DNA of 64,000 bases from Candidatus Sungiibacteriota bacterium (GCA_016186145.1 JACPMF010000002.1:1-64000), one strand, 5' to 3'; shown: positions 23,158 through 32,108, counted from the first letter of the stretch. Notes: generated by a model not told the origin, from the letters alone. Numbers and translations: made by a program.

Positions 23158-25368
23158 TCATTTCGTTACGGCGTTAATTTGCTCAATAACTTTTTCTCCC
23201 TGATCCTTGAACCTTGGTTCAAGCTCGATTGCTTTCTGAAGCTCTGCGATTGCTTCTTTATTCCGGCCGATCTGAAAATAAGCGCCTCCCAACTCCGCGC
23301 GATACTGGGCGCTTCCGGGATTCGCGGCAACAAGCTTCTCCCAAACCCGTACTACCTTCTCGAGATCTCCGATATTCCGATATGCAATAACATACTTTGG
23401 TTCCGCAACAATCCGCGAACCGAAATGCTTCTCCAAAAGATCCTCTCCTTCTTTCACCCGGCCGGAAATAATAAGAACGATGGCGAGATTGTGTATCGCT
23501 TCCGGATATTCAGGAGCAAGCTCATACGCTGTCCGAAGCGCCTCAATCGCTTTATTCGGCTGGCCCCCCGAAAGGTTTGCCTCGGCGGCAACGAAATAAA
23601 AGTTCTGCCGCCTCTTCGAGATTTTCATTGCTTCATCAACCATCGCAAGAGTGTCTCCGTAGCGCCCTGCCGCAAGATATGCATTCGAGATGAATGCCAG
23701 AGCCCGAACATCAAAGGGTTGGTCCTTTCGTTGCTTCTCAATTTCTTCGATGACGAAAGCAAGATATTTTCTCTTGTCCTGATCGGCGATGGCAGGGTTT
23801 TGGAAAATACTGTTCCCTATCTGATTCGCCTGTTCCCTTGCCTCTGTCGTGCCGAATGTATTCAACTTGATCCCCCGGCCCAATTCTTCCTGGATTGCAT
23901 CCGCCTTTCCCGCAGGATCAGGCCCCCCCGCGATTTTCAGAGCATTAATAATAGATCGCGCGGCACGAATTGGTTTTACGTTATAGGTAAAAACGGTATA
24001 AGCGGCAAAAACCCCCGCAAGCAACATAACACTGAACACCACCATCATATTCGGCATATGCCATCCTCCGGAAATCTCCTTGTCCTGCGGGACGGAAACG
24101 GAGGAAGAGGATTGATGAACCCACGCGAGCACGGCAAAAAACATAAGATAGCTTGTCAGGTTGTCGAAAACAAAAAGATTTTGAAAAAAGTTGGCAGAAA
24201 GAAGGCCAAAAACTCCCGCAAACACAAAACGATCTATCCGCCCCTTTTGAAAAGACCGGAAACACAAAAACAATCCCGCTCCGAAAATCGCAAGATATGT
24301 TCCAAGCCCAAGGATACCGCCCGCAGTCAGCCAATCGAGGAAAACATTGTGAGCGCGATCAAACCACGGTTCATTCTGCCAGAGCGACGGATCGTAATAC
24401 TTTGAAAAAATGTAAATAAAACTTTCCTGCCCCCAACCGAGAACCGGCCGCTCCTGCCACCCCTCAAGCGCCATTTTCCAAATGGTAAAACGGCCGGCCG
24501 CGGCAGGATCGCTTAACATATTTACAAACCTTCCCAATGTATCGCTTGAACGGACAAATTCCGTATCTTTGACAAAAAAGAATGCGACCGGAATAAGAAC
24601 GGCAACAAGTACCCCGCCAAGCGCGATTTTACGGACTCGTCCTTTCTCAAGAAAAGAAAGCACCAAAGCAAAGATAACAGCGCCGACAAGCATGCCGAGA
24701 AGCGGTCCCCGCGATGCCGTATAGTAAAGCACAACCGCTTCCATAACCAACAACGCGCCGTAGACTCCTTTCAGCCAATTTTCTCGCGCTTGAAAGAAAA
24801 AAATGGCAAGCAGAAACAAATGAAAAAGAAGATATACCGCAAAGTAAGTCGCATTGCCAAATGTTGCGTCAACCCTCACGCCGCCCTGATGTATCACCGC
24901 CCCTCCCGCAAGCTGGACAAAAGCGTACATGGCAGTTACGGCGCTTACTCCAATTGATACGTTGAAAAAGAGCCGCCAGTCCTTCGCAGCGATAAAAACA
25001 CTCCCGAGCATGAGGAAATAGAGAAACAAATGGAGGTGGCCAAAAAGCCCCTCCATCCGCTCGAACGAAGACCAAAGACTTTTATACGGAGACAAACCGA
25101 GAACCGTCGCTGAAATAAGCGTGGCAATGAAGAGCCCGTAGAAAACGGTAAGCAAAGAAATTCTGGGACGGAAGCGCGGCGAGAGAGCCATCAGCCCAAT
25201 CCAAAAAACGGCAAGAAGTTCTATAAGAATGCGGAATGTAAAATTTTTTCCCGTTATAAAAGGAAAATACATGCTCCGCGTAACAATGAGCGGGATGAAC
25301 GGAACAAGCAAAAGCCCTCCCTTAACGATCCACGAAAGAATTTTTTCGATTTGTTGTGTGTTTGGCAT
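23158..25368 (-). CDS. O-antigen ligase/polymerase-like membrane protein with TPR domain
   Basis: 736 residues from the ATG at 25368; a longer frame adds only a non-conserved N-terminus. About ten to twelve transmembrane helices fill residues 10-475, with the Wzy_C-type loop (GWGQESFIYIFSKYYDP, then RAHNVFLDWLTAGGILG) at about 330-375. Residues about 560-730 are tetratricopeptide repeats (NKAIEALRTAYELAPEYPEA, then NKEAIAELQKAIELEP). The fusion of a WaaL/Wzy-like membrane core to TPRs is common for surface-glycan ligases, including pilin glycosylation types. It probably joins or polymerises the lipid-linked glycan outside the membrane. Confidence 0.88.
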   Translation of the reverse strand: MPNTQQIEKILSWIVKGGLLLVPFIPLIVTRSMYFPFITGKNFTFRILIELLAVFWIGLMALSPRFRPRISLLTVFYGLFIATLISATVLGLSPYKSLWSSFERMEGLFGHLHLFLYFLMLGSVFIAAKDWRLFFNVSIGVSAVTAMYAFVQLAGGAVIHQGGVRVDATFGNATYFAVYLLFHLFLLAIFFFQARENWLKGVYGALLVMEAVVLYYTASRGPLLGMLVGAVIFALVLSFLEKGRVRKIALGGVLVAVLIPVAFFFVKDTEFVRSSDTLGRFVNMLSDPAAAGRFTIWKMALEGWQERPVLGWGQESFIYIFSKYYDPSLWQNEPWFDRAHNVFLDWLTAGGILGLGTYLAIFGAGLFLCFRSFQKGRIDRFVFAGVFGLLSANFFQNLFVFDNLTSYLMFFAVLAWVHQSSSSVSVPQDKEISGGWHMPNMMVVFSVMLLAGVFAAYTVFTYNVKPIRAARSIINALKIAGGPDPAGKADAIQEELGRGIKLNTFGTTEAREQANQIGNSIFQNPAIADQDKRKYLAFVIEEIEKQRKDQPFDVRALAFISNAYLAAGRYGDTLAMVDEAMKISKRRQNFYFVAAEANLSGGQPNKAIEALRTAYELAPEYPEAIHNLAIVLIISGRVKEGEDLLEKHFGSRIVAEPKYVIAYRNIGDLEKVVRVWEKLVAANPGSAQYRAELGGAYFQIGRNKEAIAELQKAIELEPRFKDQGEKVIEQINAVTK

Positions 25369-25418
25369 ACTTGAATATCCTACTACAACACCTGCTTGGT
25401 GGCAAACAAAAAATAAAA

Positions 25419-25440
25419 AGCACCGGATTGCTGCGGTGCT
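25419..25440 (-). terminator. Intrinsic terminator after the deacetylase gene
   Basis: AGCACCG (25419-25425) pairs with CGGTGCT (25434-25440). On the minus strand the stem is followed by a T-rich run, 20 bp beyond the stop at 25461. Confidence 0.8.
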
Positions 25441-25460
25441 CAAAGTACGACTTAAAAGGG

Positions 25461-26402
25461 CTAAGGATTAAATGCGTGCTCGTGCAAACGCGGGATATCA
25501 AAAAGGTCGTGGTAGATATCTTTTGTAAAAAAATCTTCGATGCTCCACGCTGACCAAAAATTCCACGCGCTCGTATAGCCGGTTCGTCTTGCCGCCAACT
25601 GCGCTTCTCTGCGAGGAACAGCGTTTCCAAAAACCCAACCGCAAGTTGTTGGCGAAGTGCCAACGATGTTTTTGATTCGCTCGGAAGATTCCCGCATTTC
25701 GTATTCAATCTCGTTCTCGCCAATCATGCTAAACCATGGATGCCTGTGGCTATGCGAAGCAATTTCCATTCCTCGCGCCGCAAGCGATAAAAGTTCATCG
25801 GCATTCATAAACCACTCATCAACGAGGTCGGCCTCATTACCCACAGCGTAACGCTCATAAATCTTAGTGACAAACTCCGCCTGAAGCGAAGGTGGAACAA
25901 AGTGGTTAAAAACCGCCTTGATAAGACGGAGCTCCGGCGGCTCGCCCATCTTCATTCCGGAGTAGTCAAGCTTTCCTTTTTCAAGCAATCGCCCATACGA
26001 CCACAAACCGTACTCCTTAAAAAGGGCGGGGAGGATTTCATGTCTTAGGCGTTCTTCACCAAGTTTCTCAATAGCGATCTGAAAACCTATTACCGGCGGC
26101 ACCCGACCGTCCAGCGCGCATGTTATAACAAAAAAGGTTGCCGGCACTTCAAACTCCATAAGAATTGGCAGAGCGGCCGTGAACTGATCCTTAAATCCGT
26201 CATCAAAGGATAATGTTACATGCTTTTCCGGCAGTTGTCTGCTTCCGAAATGCGCCTGTCGTGCTACCTGACCGCAAGTCATAAATTTATAACCATCTTC
26301 TTTTAGTCTGGAAATTTGAGCGCGAAGCCGTTCCGGCGAACAGGTCGGCCCAGGCGCCTTTCCATTACGGATGTAGTGATAACCGAGATGCAGTGCTTCC
26401 AT
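25461..26402 (-). CDS. Polysaccharide deacetylase (NodB fold)
   Basis: 313 residues. The NodB motif 1 is TLSFDDGFKDQF (about residues 73-84, the metal-binding Asp pair), motif 2 is SHSHRHPW (about residues 227-234), and VPATFFVITCALDG lies between. CE4-type enzymes remove N-acetyl groups from GlcNAc-containing polymers. No signal peptide is visible, so it may act inside the cell on a precursor or be a cytoplasmic variant. A TTGACA at about 26465 on the minus strand could be its promoter, overlapping the terminator of the upstream gene. Confidence 0.87.
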   Translation of the reverse strand: MEALHLGYHYIRNGKAPGPTCSPERLRAQISRLKEDGYKFMTCGQVARQAHFGSRQLPEKHVTLSFDDGFKDQFTAALPILMEFEVPATFFVITCALDGRVPPVIGFQIAIEKLGEERLRHEILPALFKEYGLWSYGRLLEKGKLDYSGMKMGEPPELRLIKAVFNHFVPPSLQAEFVTKIYERYAVGNEADLVDEWFMNADELLSLAARGMEIASHSHRHPWFSMIGENEIEYEMRESSERIKNIVGTSPTTCGWVFGNAVPRREAQLAARRTGYTSAWNFWSAWSIEDFFTKDIYHDLFDIPRLHEHAFNP

Positions 26403-26445
26403 CAGTCACCCCCATATTTTCATTTTAACGAGCAATAAAAAAAAT

Positions 26446-26460
26446 AGCACACAATGTGCT
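26446..26460 (-). terminator. Intrinsic terminator after the EamA-like gene
   Basis: AGCACA, loop CAA, TGTGCT (26446-26460). On the minus strand a run of eight T residues follows. It lies 40 bp beyond the EamA-like stop at 26501. Confidence 0.75.
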
Positions 26461-26500
26461 GTTTTGTCAAATACCCGTTTGGCAAATTTAAACCGCCCTA

Positions 26501-27361
26501 TTACCCAAATGCGACAAAAACAGCGCCAGCAACCATGAATAGCGCGCCAATGAAGCGTTGGAGAAAATGATCTTCTCCACCCAAGATGCGCCCGAAAAGT
26601 ACATCGAAAACGTTGCTCAACCGCTTTAACGATATAAAATAAACCGCCACGATAAGAGAGATCCCGATGTAATGCAACGCCTGCCCTACTCCGAAAGCTC
26701 CTGCCATAAGAAAGGCTGGTTTCCATTTTTCGCGCAAAGTAAAAAACCCGTGGATAAAGAAGGCGGGCAGATGCAGCAGCATAAGCGCAAATACCGTCCA
26801 GAACGCAAAAAGAACAGGTGGAAAATATTGAAGGGAAAACTTTATCATTGCCACTGAAAAACCGGCGGTTAGCGCAGCTGTAAGCATAAAATAACTTCCC
26901 CTCTCACGAAAGATACTAAAAAGCGCATTTCTAATGCCGGGCTTATACGCATCCCAACTAAGAATAAATCCACCTACAAAAATGCTCCCAACGCCCAAAA
27001 ATCCACGCGGAGAAGGAAGTTCGCCAACCAATATGTACGACGCAGGAATAAGAAACACCATCGAAAAAGAAAACAGCGGGCCCACGAGGGACTGTGGAGA
27101 GTATTGGAACGCGCGTACATATCCATAGGCAGTTGCGATTTCCAATGGAACAACAAAACAAAGAATCAAAAATGATACCCAAAGAGAAGGGAGCCGCCAT
27201 TCAGAAAAAAACGTGACGATAAGCGCGGTAACTAAAACTCCGGCGCTGAAACGAAGCGCATTCAAAAAGTACGGCGAGAAAGTTTTGAGACTTCGAATCT
27301 GGGTATTTTGAAATGAAGCAAGAAACGCGGTAAGGATTCCAAAAAGAAAACCAATGGGCAT
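26501..27361 (-). CDS. EamA/DMT-superfamily transporter
   Basis: 286 residues from the ATG at 27361, just after the neuA stop at 27373; a longer frame overlaps neuA and is rejected. About ten hydrophobic helices in two halves match the drug/metabolite transporter fold. It sits between the neuA-like gene and the deacetylase, so a nucleotide-sugar or lipid-linked sugar precursor substrate is possible, though EamA proteins carry many metabolites. Confidence 0.8.
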   Translation of the reverse strand: MPIGFLFGILTAFLASFQNTQIRSLKTFSPYFLNALRFSAGVLVTALIVTFFSEWRLPSLWVSFLILCFVVPLEIATAYGYVRAFQYSPQSLVGPLFSFSMVFLIPASYILVGELPSPRGFLGVGSIFVGGFILSWDAYKPGIRNALFSIFRERGSYFMLTAALTAGFSVAMIKFSLQYFPPVLFAFWTVFALMLLHLPAFFIHGFFTLREKWKPAFLMAGAFGVGQALHYIGISLIVAVYFISLKRLSNVFDVLFGRILGGEDHFLQRFIGALFMVAGAVFVAFG

Positions 27362-27372
27362 AGAACAAAAAT

Positions 27373-28149
27373 TTAGAAGGATGCAGTTTGAATCATCCGT
27401 TCGGCGAGCTCCCAATCTTCAGGGCTGTCTATGTTGACGCTGTACTTTTCTTCCATTGGGTAAAGCCGCACATTGTCGCCGTATAAACTCGGTTCTGGAG
27501 AGCCAAAAAGAAGCTTGGTTTTGAAAAGATAAATCGCGCCGTTATGGGCGTATGTTTTTTGAGGGAAATCCTGGCGGCGGGTAATTCTTTTGCGGATTGC
27601 ATCACCGACAAAAAGTTTTGCGTGTCCGTCTTCTCCTTCCACCACGGCCCAGTAAGGACTGAAGTGGCCGGGAATTTCAACAACGCTCACTACCGAATCG
27701 GCTCCGGATTTTTTGAAAAGTTCTACTGCCTCAACAATATGGCGTGCCTGACGCAAAGGGGCCGTTGGCTGCAAAAGCATGACCGCATCCGGTTCATAAC
27801 TCTCATTTTCTCTCAACCAATTTACCGCGTGCTGAAGTACGGGCAGAGTCGGTGTTTTATCTTCGGCAAGCTCTTTTGGCCGCATAAACGGGACCTCAAC
27901 CCCGTATTTTTTTCCGGCTTCGGCAATTTCAAAATCGTCGGTGGACAAAATAAGCCGACCCGCCTTCGCTGAAGCTTCCGCCGTCGCTATAGCTTTGGCG
28001 GACAAGTCGGCGGGCAAGTCAAAAACTCCGGCCTCTTTTGCCGCATCAATGGTCCAGGCAATCAACGGCTTGCCGCCAAGATCCTTTATGTTTTTTCGCG
28101 GAATAGACTTGGAACCACCACGCGCTGGAATAATGCCGAGAATTTTCAT
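27373..28149 (-). CDS. neuA: CMP-nonulosonate cytidylyltransferase (NeuA-like), first set
   Basis: 258 residues from the ATG at 28149. The N-terminal signature ILGIIPARGGSKSIPRKNI and LLQPTAPLRQARHI, with NIDSPEDWELAE at the end, are those of CMP-sialic/legionaminic/pseudaminic acid synthetases, which activate the nonulosonic acid with CTP. Residues about 44-65 (ADLSAKAIATAEASAKAG) are an alanine-rich in-frame insertion encoded by a palindromic segment (27955-28010). The gene is followed by the EamA-like transporter. A second set is at 34171-36185. Confidence 0.9.
   Translation of the reverse strand: MKILGIIPARGGSKSIPRKNIKDLGGKPLIAWTIDAAKEAGVFDLPADLSAKAIATAEASAKAGRLILSTDDFEIAEAGKKYGVEVPFMRPKELAEDKTPTLPVLQHAVNWLRENESYEPDAVMLLQPTAPLRQARHIVEAVELFKKSGADSVVSVVEIPGHFSPYWAVVEGEDGHAKLFVGDAIRKRITRRQDFPQKTYAHNGAIYLFKTKLLFGSPEPSLYGDNVRLYPMEEKYSVNIDSPEDWELAERMIQTASF
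27955..28010. repeat. In-frame palindromic insertion inside neuA
   Basis: Nested complementary pieces: CCGAC (27955-27959) with GTCGG (28006-28010), CCGCC (27978-27982) with GGCGG (27997-28001), and the central palindrome GCTATAGC (27986-27993). It encodes about 20 residues that split the usual helix-to-STDD region of NeuA. Like the murB insertion it keeps the frame open. Confidence 0.65.
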
Positions 28150-28269
28150 ATCAATTATTACTTTATAGAACCTTGACAAGTTTTACAAGAGATGGCACTA
28201 ATACCTATATGCCCGAATAGGCGCTTATGATCTTTTACAATTCAAACCACCAGAAAAGGAGAACGCCAG

Positions 28270-29370
28270 GTGGCAAAACTGAAAATTCTCGTTGTTTCCA
28301 AAGACATGGGCGCATCGGAAATGAGCATGCCGCTTGCAGAACTTGCCGCAGATAATGGTCACGAGGTATCTCTTGTAATCGAAGGGCTTGCCGCAGAGAA
28401 CTATGACAGGTTGAACGCGTGGCGAGCAGAGAAGGACGAAGCCTTCCTACCGGTTCTTTTCCGCGGCACCGTTGATTTTCGAGATTTCCCATTCACGCTT
28501 GACGCCGAAACGCTTGTCAAAAAAGTAAATCCGGACATCGTGATTGTTACCATGAGTTCTCCGATCAACCTTGAAGACCAGATCGGCAAAGCGGCAAACA
28601 CGTTTGGCATTCCAGTTGTCGCGCTCAACGATTTCTGGGGCGGGCTCACACGGGCAAAAACCGCGAAGGCCGATCTCATGCTCGGAATCGACGAAACCGA
28701 TCTGGCCGCAGCACACCGTCATTTCAGTCACAACTACATATCCGCTGTTGTCGGCAACCACGCAGTCAGCAAAGCCCGTAGGATCAAGCCCTCACCTGAA
28801 ATTCTATACAAAATGCTCGATCTTAAGCACCGCTTCGAAACAATCATCCTTTTTGCCGGAGGGGGTCCGGAATACACCGGCGCGGAGATCAAACTCCTTG
28901 TAGGATGCCTGCAAAAAACACCCGGCTCCTGGGTTGTTATCAAGCGGTATCACGGCAAACATGCAAACCGAACCGCGCCAAACGTCAACACAACATGGCG
29001 CGAAGTATGGGATTCACAATTTGCTCCGCTCGGAGACCGCATCATTGAACTTCCAACACCGGAAGGTGACGCGGTTGCAACCCTCTCTGACTGCACCGTT
29101 TCGGGATTCTCCACCATGATGACTACTGCGGTTGCCTCGTATAAAAGAGCAATCGCACTAGTGACCCCGGAAACAAGAAAATCACTTAAAGCGCAGACAA
29201 CCCTTGGCCGCTATCCTCTTGCCATGACCGGCCTTGTGCCGGAAATCGTAGTGCCGACAAACCTCGCTCCATTCCTTCTCGAAATGCCTGACAAAAAAAC
29301 CGTAGACTATTGGCTCAAGCCATATGATCCAGCACTTGCTCTGCGTGAAATCGAAAAACTTTTCGGCTAA
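28270..29370 (+). CDS. Putative GT-B-fold glycan protein, function unknown
   Basis: 366 residues from a GTG at 28270 with an excellent ribosome site (AAGGAG at 28256-28261, 8 bases upstream). KLKILVVSKDMGASEMSMPL resembles the N-terminal Rossmann strand of GT-B enzymes; IILFAGGGPEYTGAEI and TLSDCTVSGFSTMMTTAVA resemble the donor-binding half of CDP-glycerol/UDP-GlcNAc-epimerase-type folds. A TTGACA lies at 28173-28178, but the -10 spacing is poor. It is a single-gene plus-strand unit ending in a strong terminator. A glycosyltransferase role is inferred from fold and context. Confidence 0.7.
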   Translation: MAKLKILVVSKDMGASEMSMPLAELAADNGHEVSLVIEGLAAENYDRLNAWRAEKDEAFLPVLFRGTVDFRDFPFTLDAETLVKKVNPDIVIVTMSSPINLEDQIGKAANTFGIPVVALNDFWGGLTRAKTAKADLMLGIDETDLAAAHRHFSHNYISAVVGNHAVSKARRIKPSPEILYKMLDLKHRFETIILFAGGGPEYTGAEIKLLVGCLQKTPGSWVVIKRYHGKHANRTAPNVNTTWREVWDSQFAPLGDRIIELPTPEGDAVATLSDCTVSGFSTMMTTAVASYKRAIALVTPETRKSLKAQTTLGRYPLAMTGLVPEIVVPTNLAPFLLEMPDKKTVDYWLKPYDPALALREIEKLFG

Positions 29371-29381
29371 CCCAAAAAAGT

Positions 29382-29403
29382 GCCGACCGCAACCACGGTC
29401 GGC
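29382..29403 (+). terminator. Intrinsic terminator after 28270-29370
   Basis: GCCGACCG (29382-29389) pairs with CGGTCGGC (29396-29403), preceded by an A-run and followed by TTTAAATTT. It also faces the minus-strand neuC gene, so it may work in both directions. Confidence 0.8.
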
Positions 29404-29421
29404 TTTAAATTTCAAGCATGC

Positions 29422-30636
29422 CTAGGCGGAATCGAAAAATCTTTTTTGCGTATAAAGCGGCGCGGTCTTCAGCACATGCCGAATCATTTTTGATGTTTGG
29501 GGCTTGTGGTACATAAACGACTGCTGATACGGACCATGGATAATCTGTTTGTCGATGGCTTGTTTTATCTCTCCCGCGTCATAACCGGCATCCGTAACAT
29601 TTTCCCCGCGGCTTCTTCCTTGTTGGCGGCTTCCGACATTCACCACCGGTACGCCGAAATAAGAAGCCTCCTTGATTCCTGCCGAAGAATTGCCGATCAA
29701 GCATTTCGCATATTTAAGCAAAGCAATGAAATCACGCGGGTCTATATCTATAACAAAACGGACATTCGGAACCGAATATTCTTCACGGAAACGCCTGATC
29801 CCCCGGGATATTTCATCCGTGCCTGCGTCCGGATTCGGCCAAAACCACAACGCCTGAACACCGGCCTCCCTCACGGCCCGCAGGGTTTTTAAAATGTTTT
29901 CAAGATTGTTGCGCTCGCTTGTTACCGGATGCTGTATGACAAGCACATACGGTTTTGAGAAGTCAATCGCTCCGCCGACACCTTCCCGATTTATCATTTC
30001 AGCGTTAATTCTTCGATCGACGTAAGCCGCAAACTCAATATCCGGAGAACCAACATTAAAAACATAAGCCGGATTTTCTCCCATCTGCAAAACGCGACGA
30101 TAAGCATCTTCGTTAGTGACGAAATGAATGTGTGAAAGTTTGGTTATGGCGTGCCTAACGCTTTCGTCAATGGTTCCCGTAACATCTCCTCCTTCAATAT
30201 GCGCCACCGTCTTATCGAGGTATGCCGCGGTCATAGCTGCCGCCAGCTGTTCAAACCGGTCGCCCCGAATAAGCACAATGTCCGGATTCAATTTCTGAAA
30301 CGTGTTGGCAAGCTCCAATACCGCAAGGCCCGCGGTCTTTGCCATCGCCGCGTGGTTTCCGCCCTCAATAAGATTAAGCATCTTCTCATGGACAACAAAC
30401 CCCTTGGCGCCAAGCCGCGGCAAAACGTCGCTGTATTTATCAAGAAGAGCCGAGCCGCCAACAACAAGCTGCAATTCTATTTCCGGATCGCCCTTCAACT
30501 GGTCAAGCAATAATTGCTGACGCGCATAGTGAATGCGATTGGTTATGACAAAACAAATTTTCCGCCTTTTTCGTTCAGGCAGTAAACCGGTTTTCTTGGC
30601 AATTATTTTTATTTTTGACTTAGCAGCAGATAACAT
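29422..30636 (-). CDS. neuC: UDP-GlcNAc 2-epimerase, hydrolysing type (NeuC-like)
   Basis: 404 residues. KICFVITNRIHYARQQLLLD, PDIVLIRGDRFEQLAAAMTA, HIEGGDVTGTIDESVRHAI and LIGNSSAGIKEASYFGVPVV are the conserved stretches of the NeuC/WecB epimerase family. The ExGG-DESVRHA pattern fits the hydrolysing form that releases ManNAc or a diamino analogue for NeuB. It lies just downstream of a neuB, and with neuA completes a nonulosonic acid set. A charged N-terminal extension (about 24 residues) is unusual. Confidence 0.9.
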   Translation of the reverse strand: MLSAAKSKIKIIAKKTGLLPERKRRKICFVITNRIHYARQQLLLDQLKGDPEIELQLVVGGSALLDKYSDVLPRLGAKGFVVHEKMLNLIEGGNHAAMAKTAGLAVLELANTFQKLNPDIVLIRGDRFEQLAAAMTAAYLDKTVAHIEGGDVTGTIDESVRHAITKLSHIHFVTNEDAYRRVLQMGENPAYVFNVGSPDIEFAAYVDRRINAEMINREGVGGAIDFSKPYVLVIQHPVTSERNNLENILKTLRAVREAGVQALWFWPNPDAGTDEISRGIRRFREEYSVPNVRFVIDIDPRDFIALLKYAKCLIGNSSAGIKEASYFGVPVVNVGSRQQGRSRGENVTDAGYDAGEIKQAIDKQIIHGPYQQSFMYHKPQTSKMIRHVLKTAPLYTQKRFFDSA

Positions 30637-30643
30637 TGTTGAA

Positions 30644-30703
30644 AGAAATTGAGAAATTAAGCAATGTACTACTACTTTCTTAATTTCTTAATTTCTATTT
30701 TCT
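30644..30703. repeat. neuB-neuC junction inverted repeat (GAAATTAAG words)
   Basis: GAAATTGAGAAATTAAG on the left and CTTAATTTCTTAATTTC on the right form an inverted repeat with a 17-bp loop. It fills the whole 67-bp neuB-neuC gap. Same word class as 39690-39740 and 41679-41735. Confidence 0.6.
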
Positions 30704-31810
30704 TCACGTAATGACTTCCCATGTGATTGGCTCGTATTTTTTTATTAATCGCCTCGCTTTTTTCCCAAGCACATTCTCATATTCTTCAGACGGCAGCCCT
30801 CCGGCATAGGCCTGCGGACGCATGGCGTAAAGCATATCAGCAACAACCATTGCTCCGGCAGAAATATCCTGGCCCGCCACAAGCGATTTTCGAAAGTATG
30901 GCCTAAAAACAGCCTCGTCCTCCTGTAAAACCTTCCCGCCGGAACCCATGCCGGCTTTTACAATCTCTTTTCCGAGATATTCGTTTTTCTTCTCCGGACT
31001 GCGTTCTAATTCGCGTATACCAGAAACAAGAGACCGCAATTCATCCGGCGTCATAGAAACCTTATGGTCCGCCCCCCACAGGTCGCGGGAAAATGAAAAG
31101 TGCTTTTCTATCACTTTAGCGCCCAAGGCAACCGCCGCAAACGCGGAATCAACACCGACTGAATGGTCGGAAAAACCAACAGGAATATTATACCTCTTTT
31201 TCAAAAAATCTATGGTGCCCAGATTGAGATGCCCGGGCGGGCAAGGATATTTTGATACGCAATGAAGTAAAACCACTTGAGCGTCTCTCTGTTTAAGAAA
31301 GTCGATTGTTTTATCGAGTTCTTCAATCGTAGACATTCCTGAAGAAATAATCACGGGCTTTTTTGTCGATGCGAGGTAATCAAGAATGACGAAATCAAGA
31401 AGGTCGCCGGATCCAACCTTCCAAAGCTCCACGCCAAGCTCATTCAATTTTTTAGCCGCCCCTCTCGACATTGGCGTTGAGTGAAAAATTATGCCGAGCT
31501 CATCACAGTAAACTTTGAGCGGCCGCCAAAATTCATTAAGCGGCGTGGCATTTGTGTTTCGCGTAACCCAAGAATACCGATCGGATCCTTTGAAATGCGG
31601 GGAAACGACTTCGATATCCAGCTGTTCGTCTTCAACGTTATGCGTTTGGAATTTTACTGCATCGGCTCCTGCGTCTTTTGCCGCCCTAACTAGAGCTTTT
31701 GCGTTTTCAAGATACTCTGAAACCGGCCGCTCTTCTTCGGTTTGAATAAAATTTTTGCCGATCTCGGCTACAATAAAAGTGCCCTTGTGTATTAAATCCC
31801 CTACTTTCAT
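30704..31810 (-). CDS. neuB: Nonulosonic acid synthase NeuB-like with SAF domain, first set
   Basis: 368 residues. The TIM-barrel synthase part has IVAEIGKNF, GADAVKFQTH, ISSGMSTIEELD, LHCVSKYPCP and VIEKHFSFSR; the C-terminal SAF (antifreeze-like) domain is about residues 300-365. It condenses a 2-acetamido sugar with phosphoenolpyruvate. The ATG overlaps the stop of the GIY-YIG gene (ATGA), and the inverted repeat of that cassette ends exactly at the start codon, leaving no visible Shine-Dalgarno site. neuC follows downstream. Confidence 0.93.
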   Translation of the reverse strand: MKVGDLIHKGTFIVAEIGKNFIQTEEERPVSEYLENAKALVRAAKDAGADAVKFQTHNVEDEQLDIEVVSPHFKGSDRYSWVTRNTNATPLNEFWRPLKVYCDELGIIFHSTPMSRGAAKKLNELGVELWKVGSGDLLDFVILDYLASTKKPVIISSGMSTIEELDKTIDFLKQRDAQVVLLHCVSKYPCPPGHLNLGTIDFLKKRYNIPVGFSDHSVGVDSAFAAVALGAKVIEKHFSFSRDLWGADHKVSMTPDELRSLVSGIRELERSPEKKNEYLGKEIVKAGMGSGGKVLQEDEAVFRPYFRKSLVAGQDISAGAMVVADMLYAMRPQAYAGGLPSEEYENVLGKKARRLIKKYEPITWEVIT

Positions 31811-32097
31811 CCCGTTAGTGACAAGAAGCGCTTTAAGCGCTCTCGCGCATAACGCCTGCCTGGTCCTGATTTAATTTGTTTTTCTCTGGCATAGGCATCT
31901 TTGGGATGTCTGTATGCCTCGTAGTAAATTAACTCAAACGGAGCTCGACCTTTTGTCCATGAGTCGAATTCACCAATATTGTGTTGCTTAAAGCGCTTCC
32001 GTAAATCTGAAGTACATCCAATATACCAATCTCCAGTCTTTTTACTCCTCAATATATACACATAATGAAATTTCATATCGTCACTAACGGGATTCAT
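31807..32097 (-). CDS. Small GIY-YIG nuclease-domain protein
   Basis: 96 residues. YVYIL and WYIG are the GIY and YIG elements, followed by CTSDLRKRFKQHN (catalytic Arg) and DAYAREKQIKSG (catalytic Glu). It is a bare nuclease domain with no separate DNA-binding domain. The first residues (MNPVSDD) and the last (SLTG, then stop) are encoded by the two arms of a 14-bp inverted repeat, so the gene exactly fills the cassette. An inner ATG at 32076 is an alternative start. Relatives are very numerous in CPR genomes; function unproven. Confidence 0.85.
   Translation of the reverse strand: MNPVSDDMKFHYVYILRSKKTGDWYIGCTSDLRKRFKQHNIGEFDSWTKGRAPFELIYYEAYRHPKDAYAREKQIKSGPGRRYARERLKRFLSLTG
31809..32093. 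mobile_element. GIY-YIG cassette bounded by 14-bp inverted repeats
   Basis: ATCCCGTTAGTGAC (31809-31822) and GTCACTAACGGGAT (32080-32093) are exact inverted copies 285 bp apart, enclosing only the GIY-YIG gene. Outer flanks are TTTC on the left and TCATAA on the right, the same as around the ORF-less segment at 33945-34170. The right arm overlaps the GIY-YIG start, the left arm the start of neuB. Interpreted as a homing-type or MITE-like cassette. Confidence 0.65.
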
Positions 32098-32108
32098 AAA
32101 ATAAAAAA

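Noticed and set aside
26406..26726. Separate Arg-rich ORF on the minus strand
   Set aside because: It overlaps the EamA-like transporter in another frame and has the composition of an out-of-frame reading.
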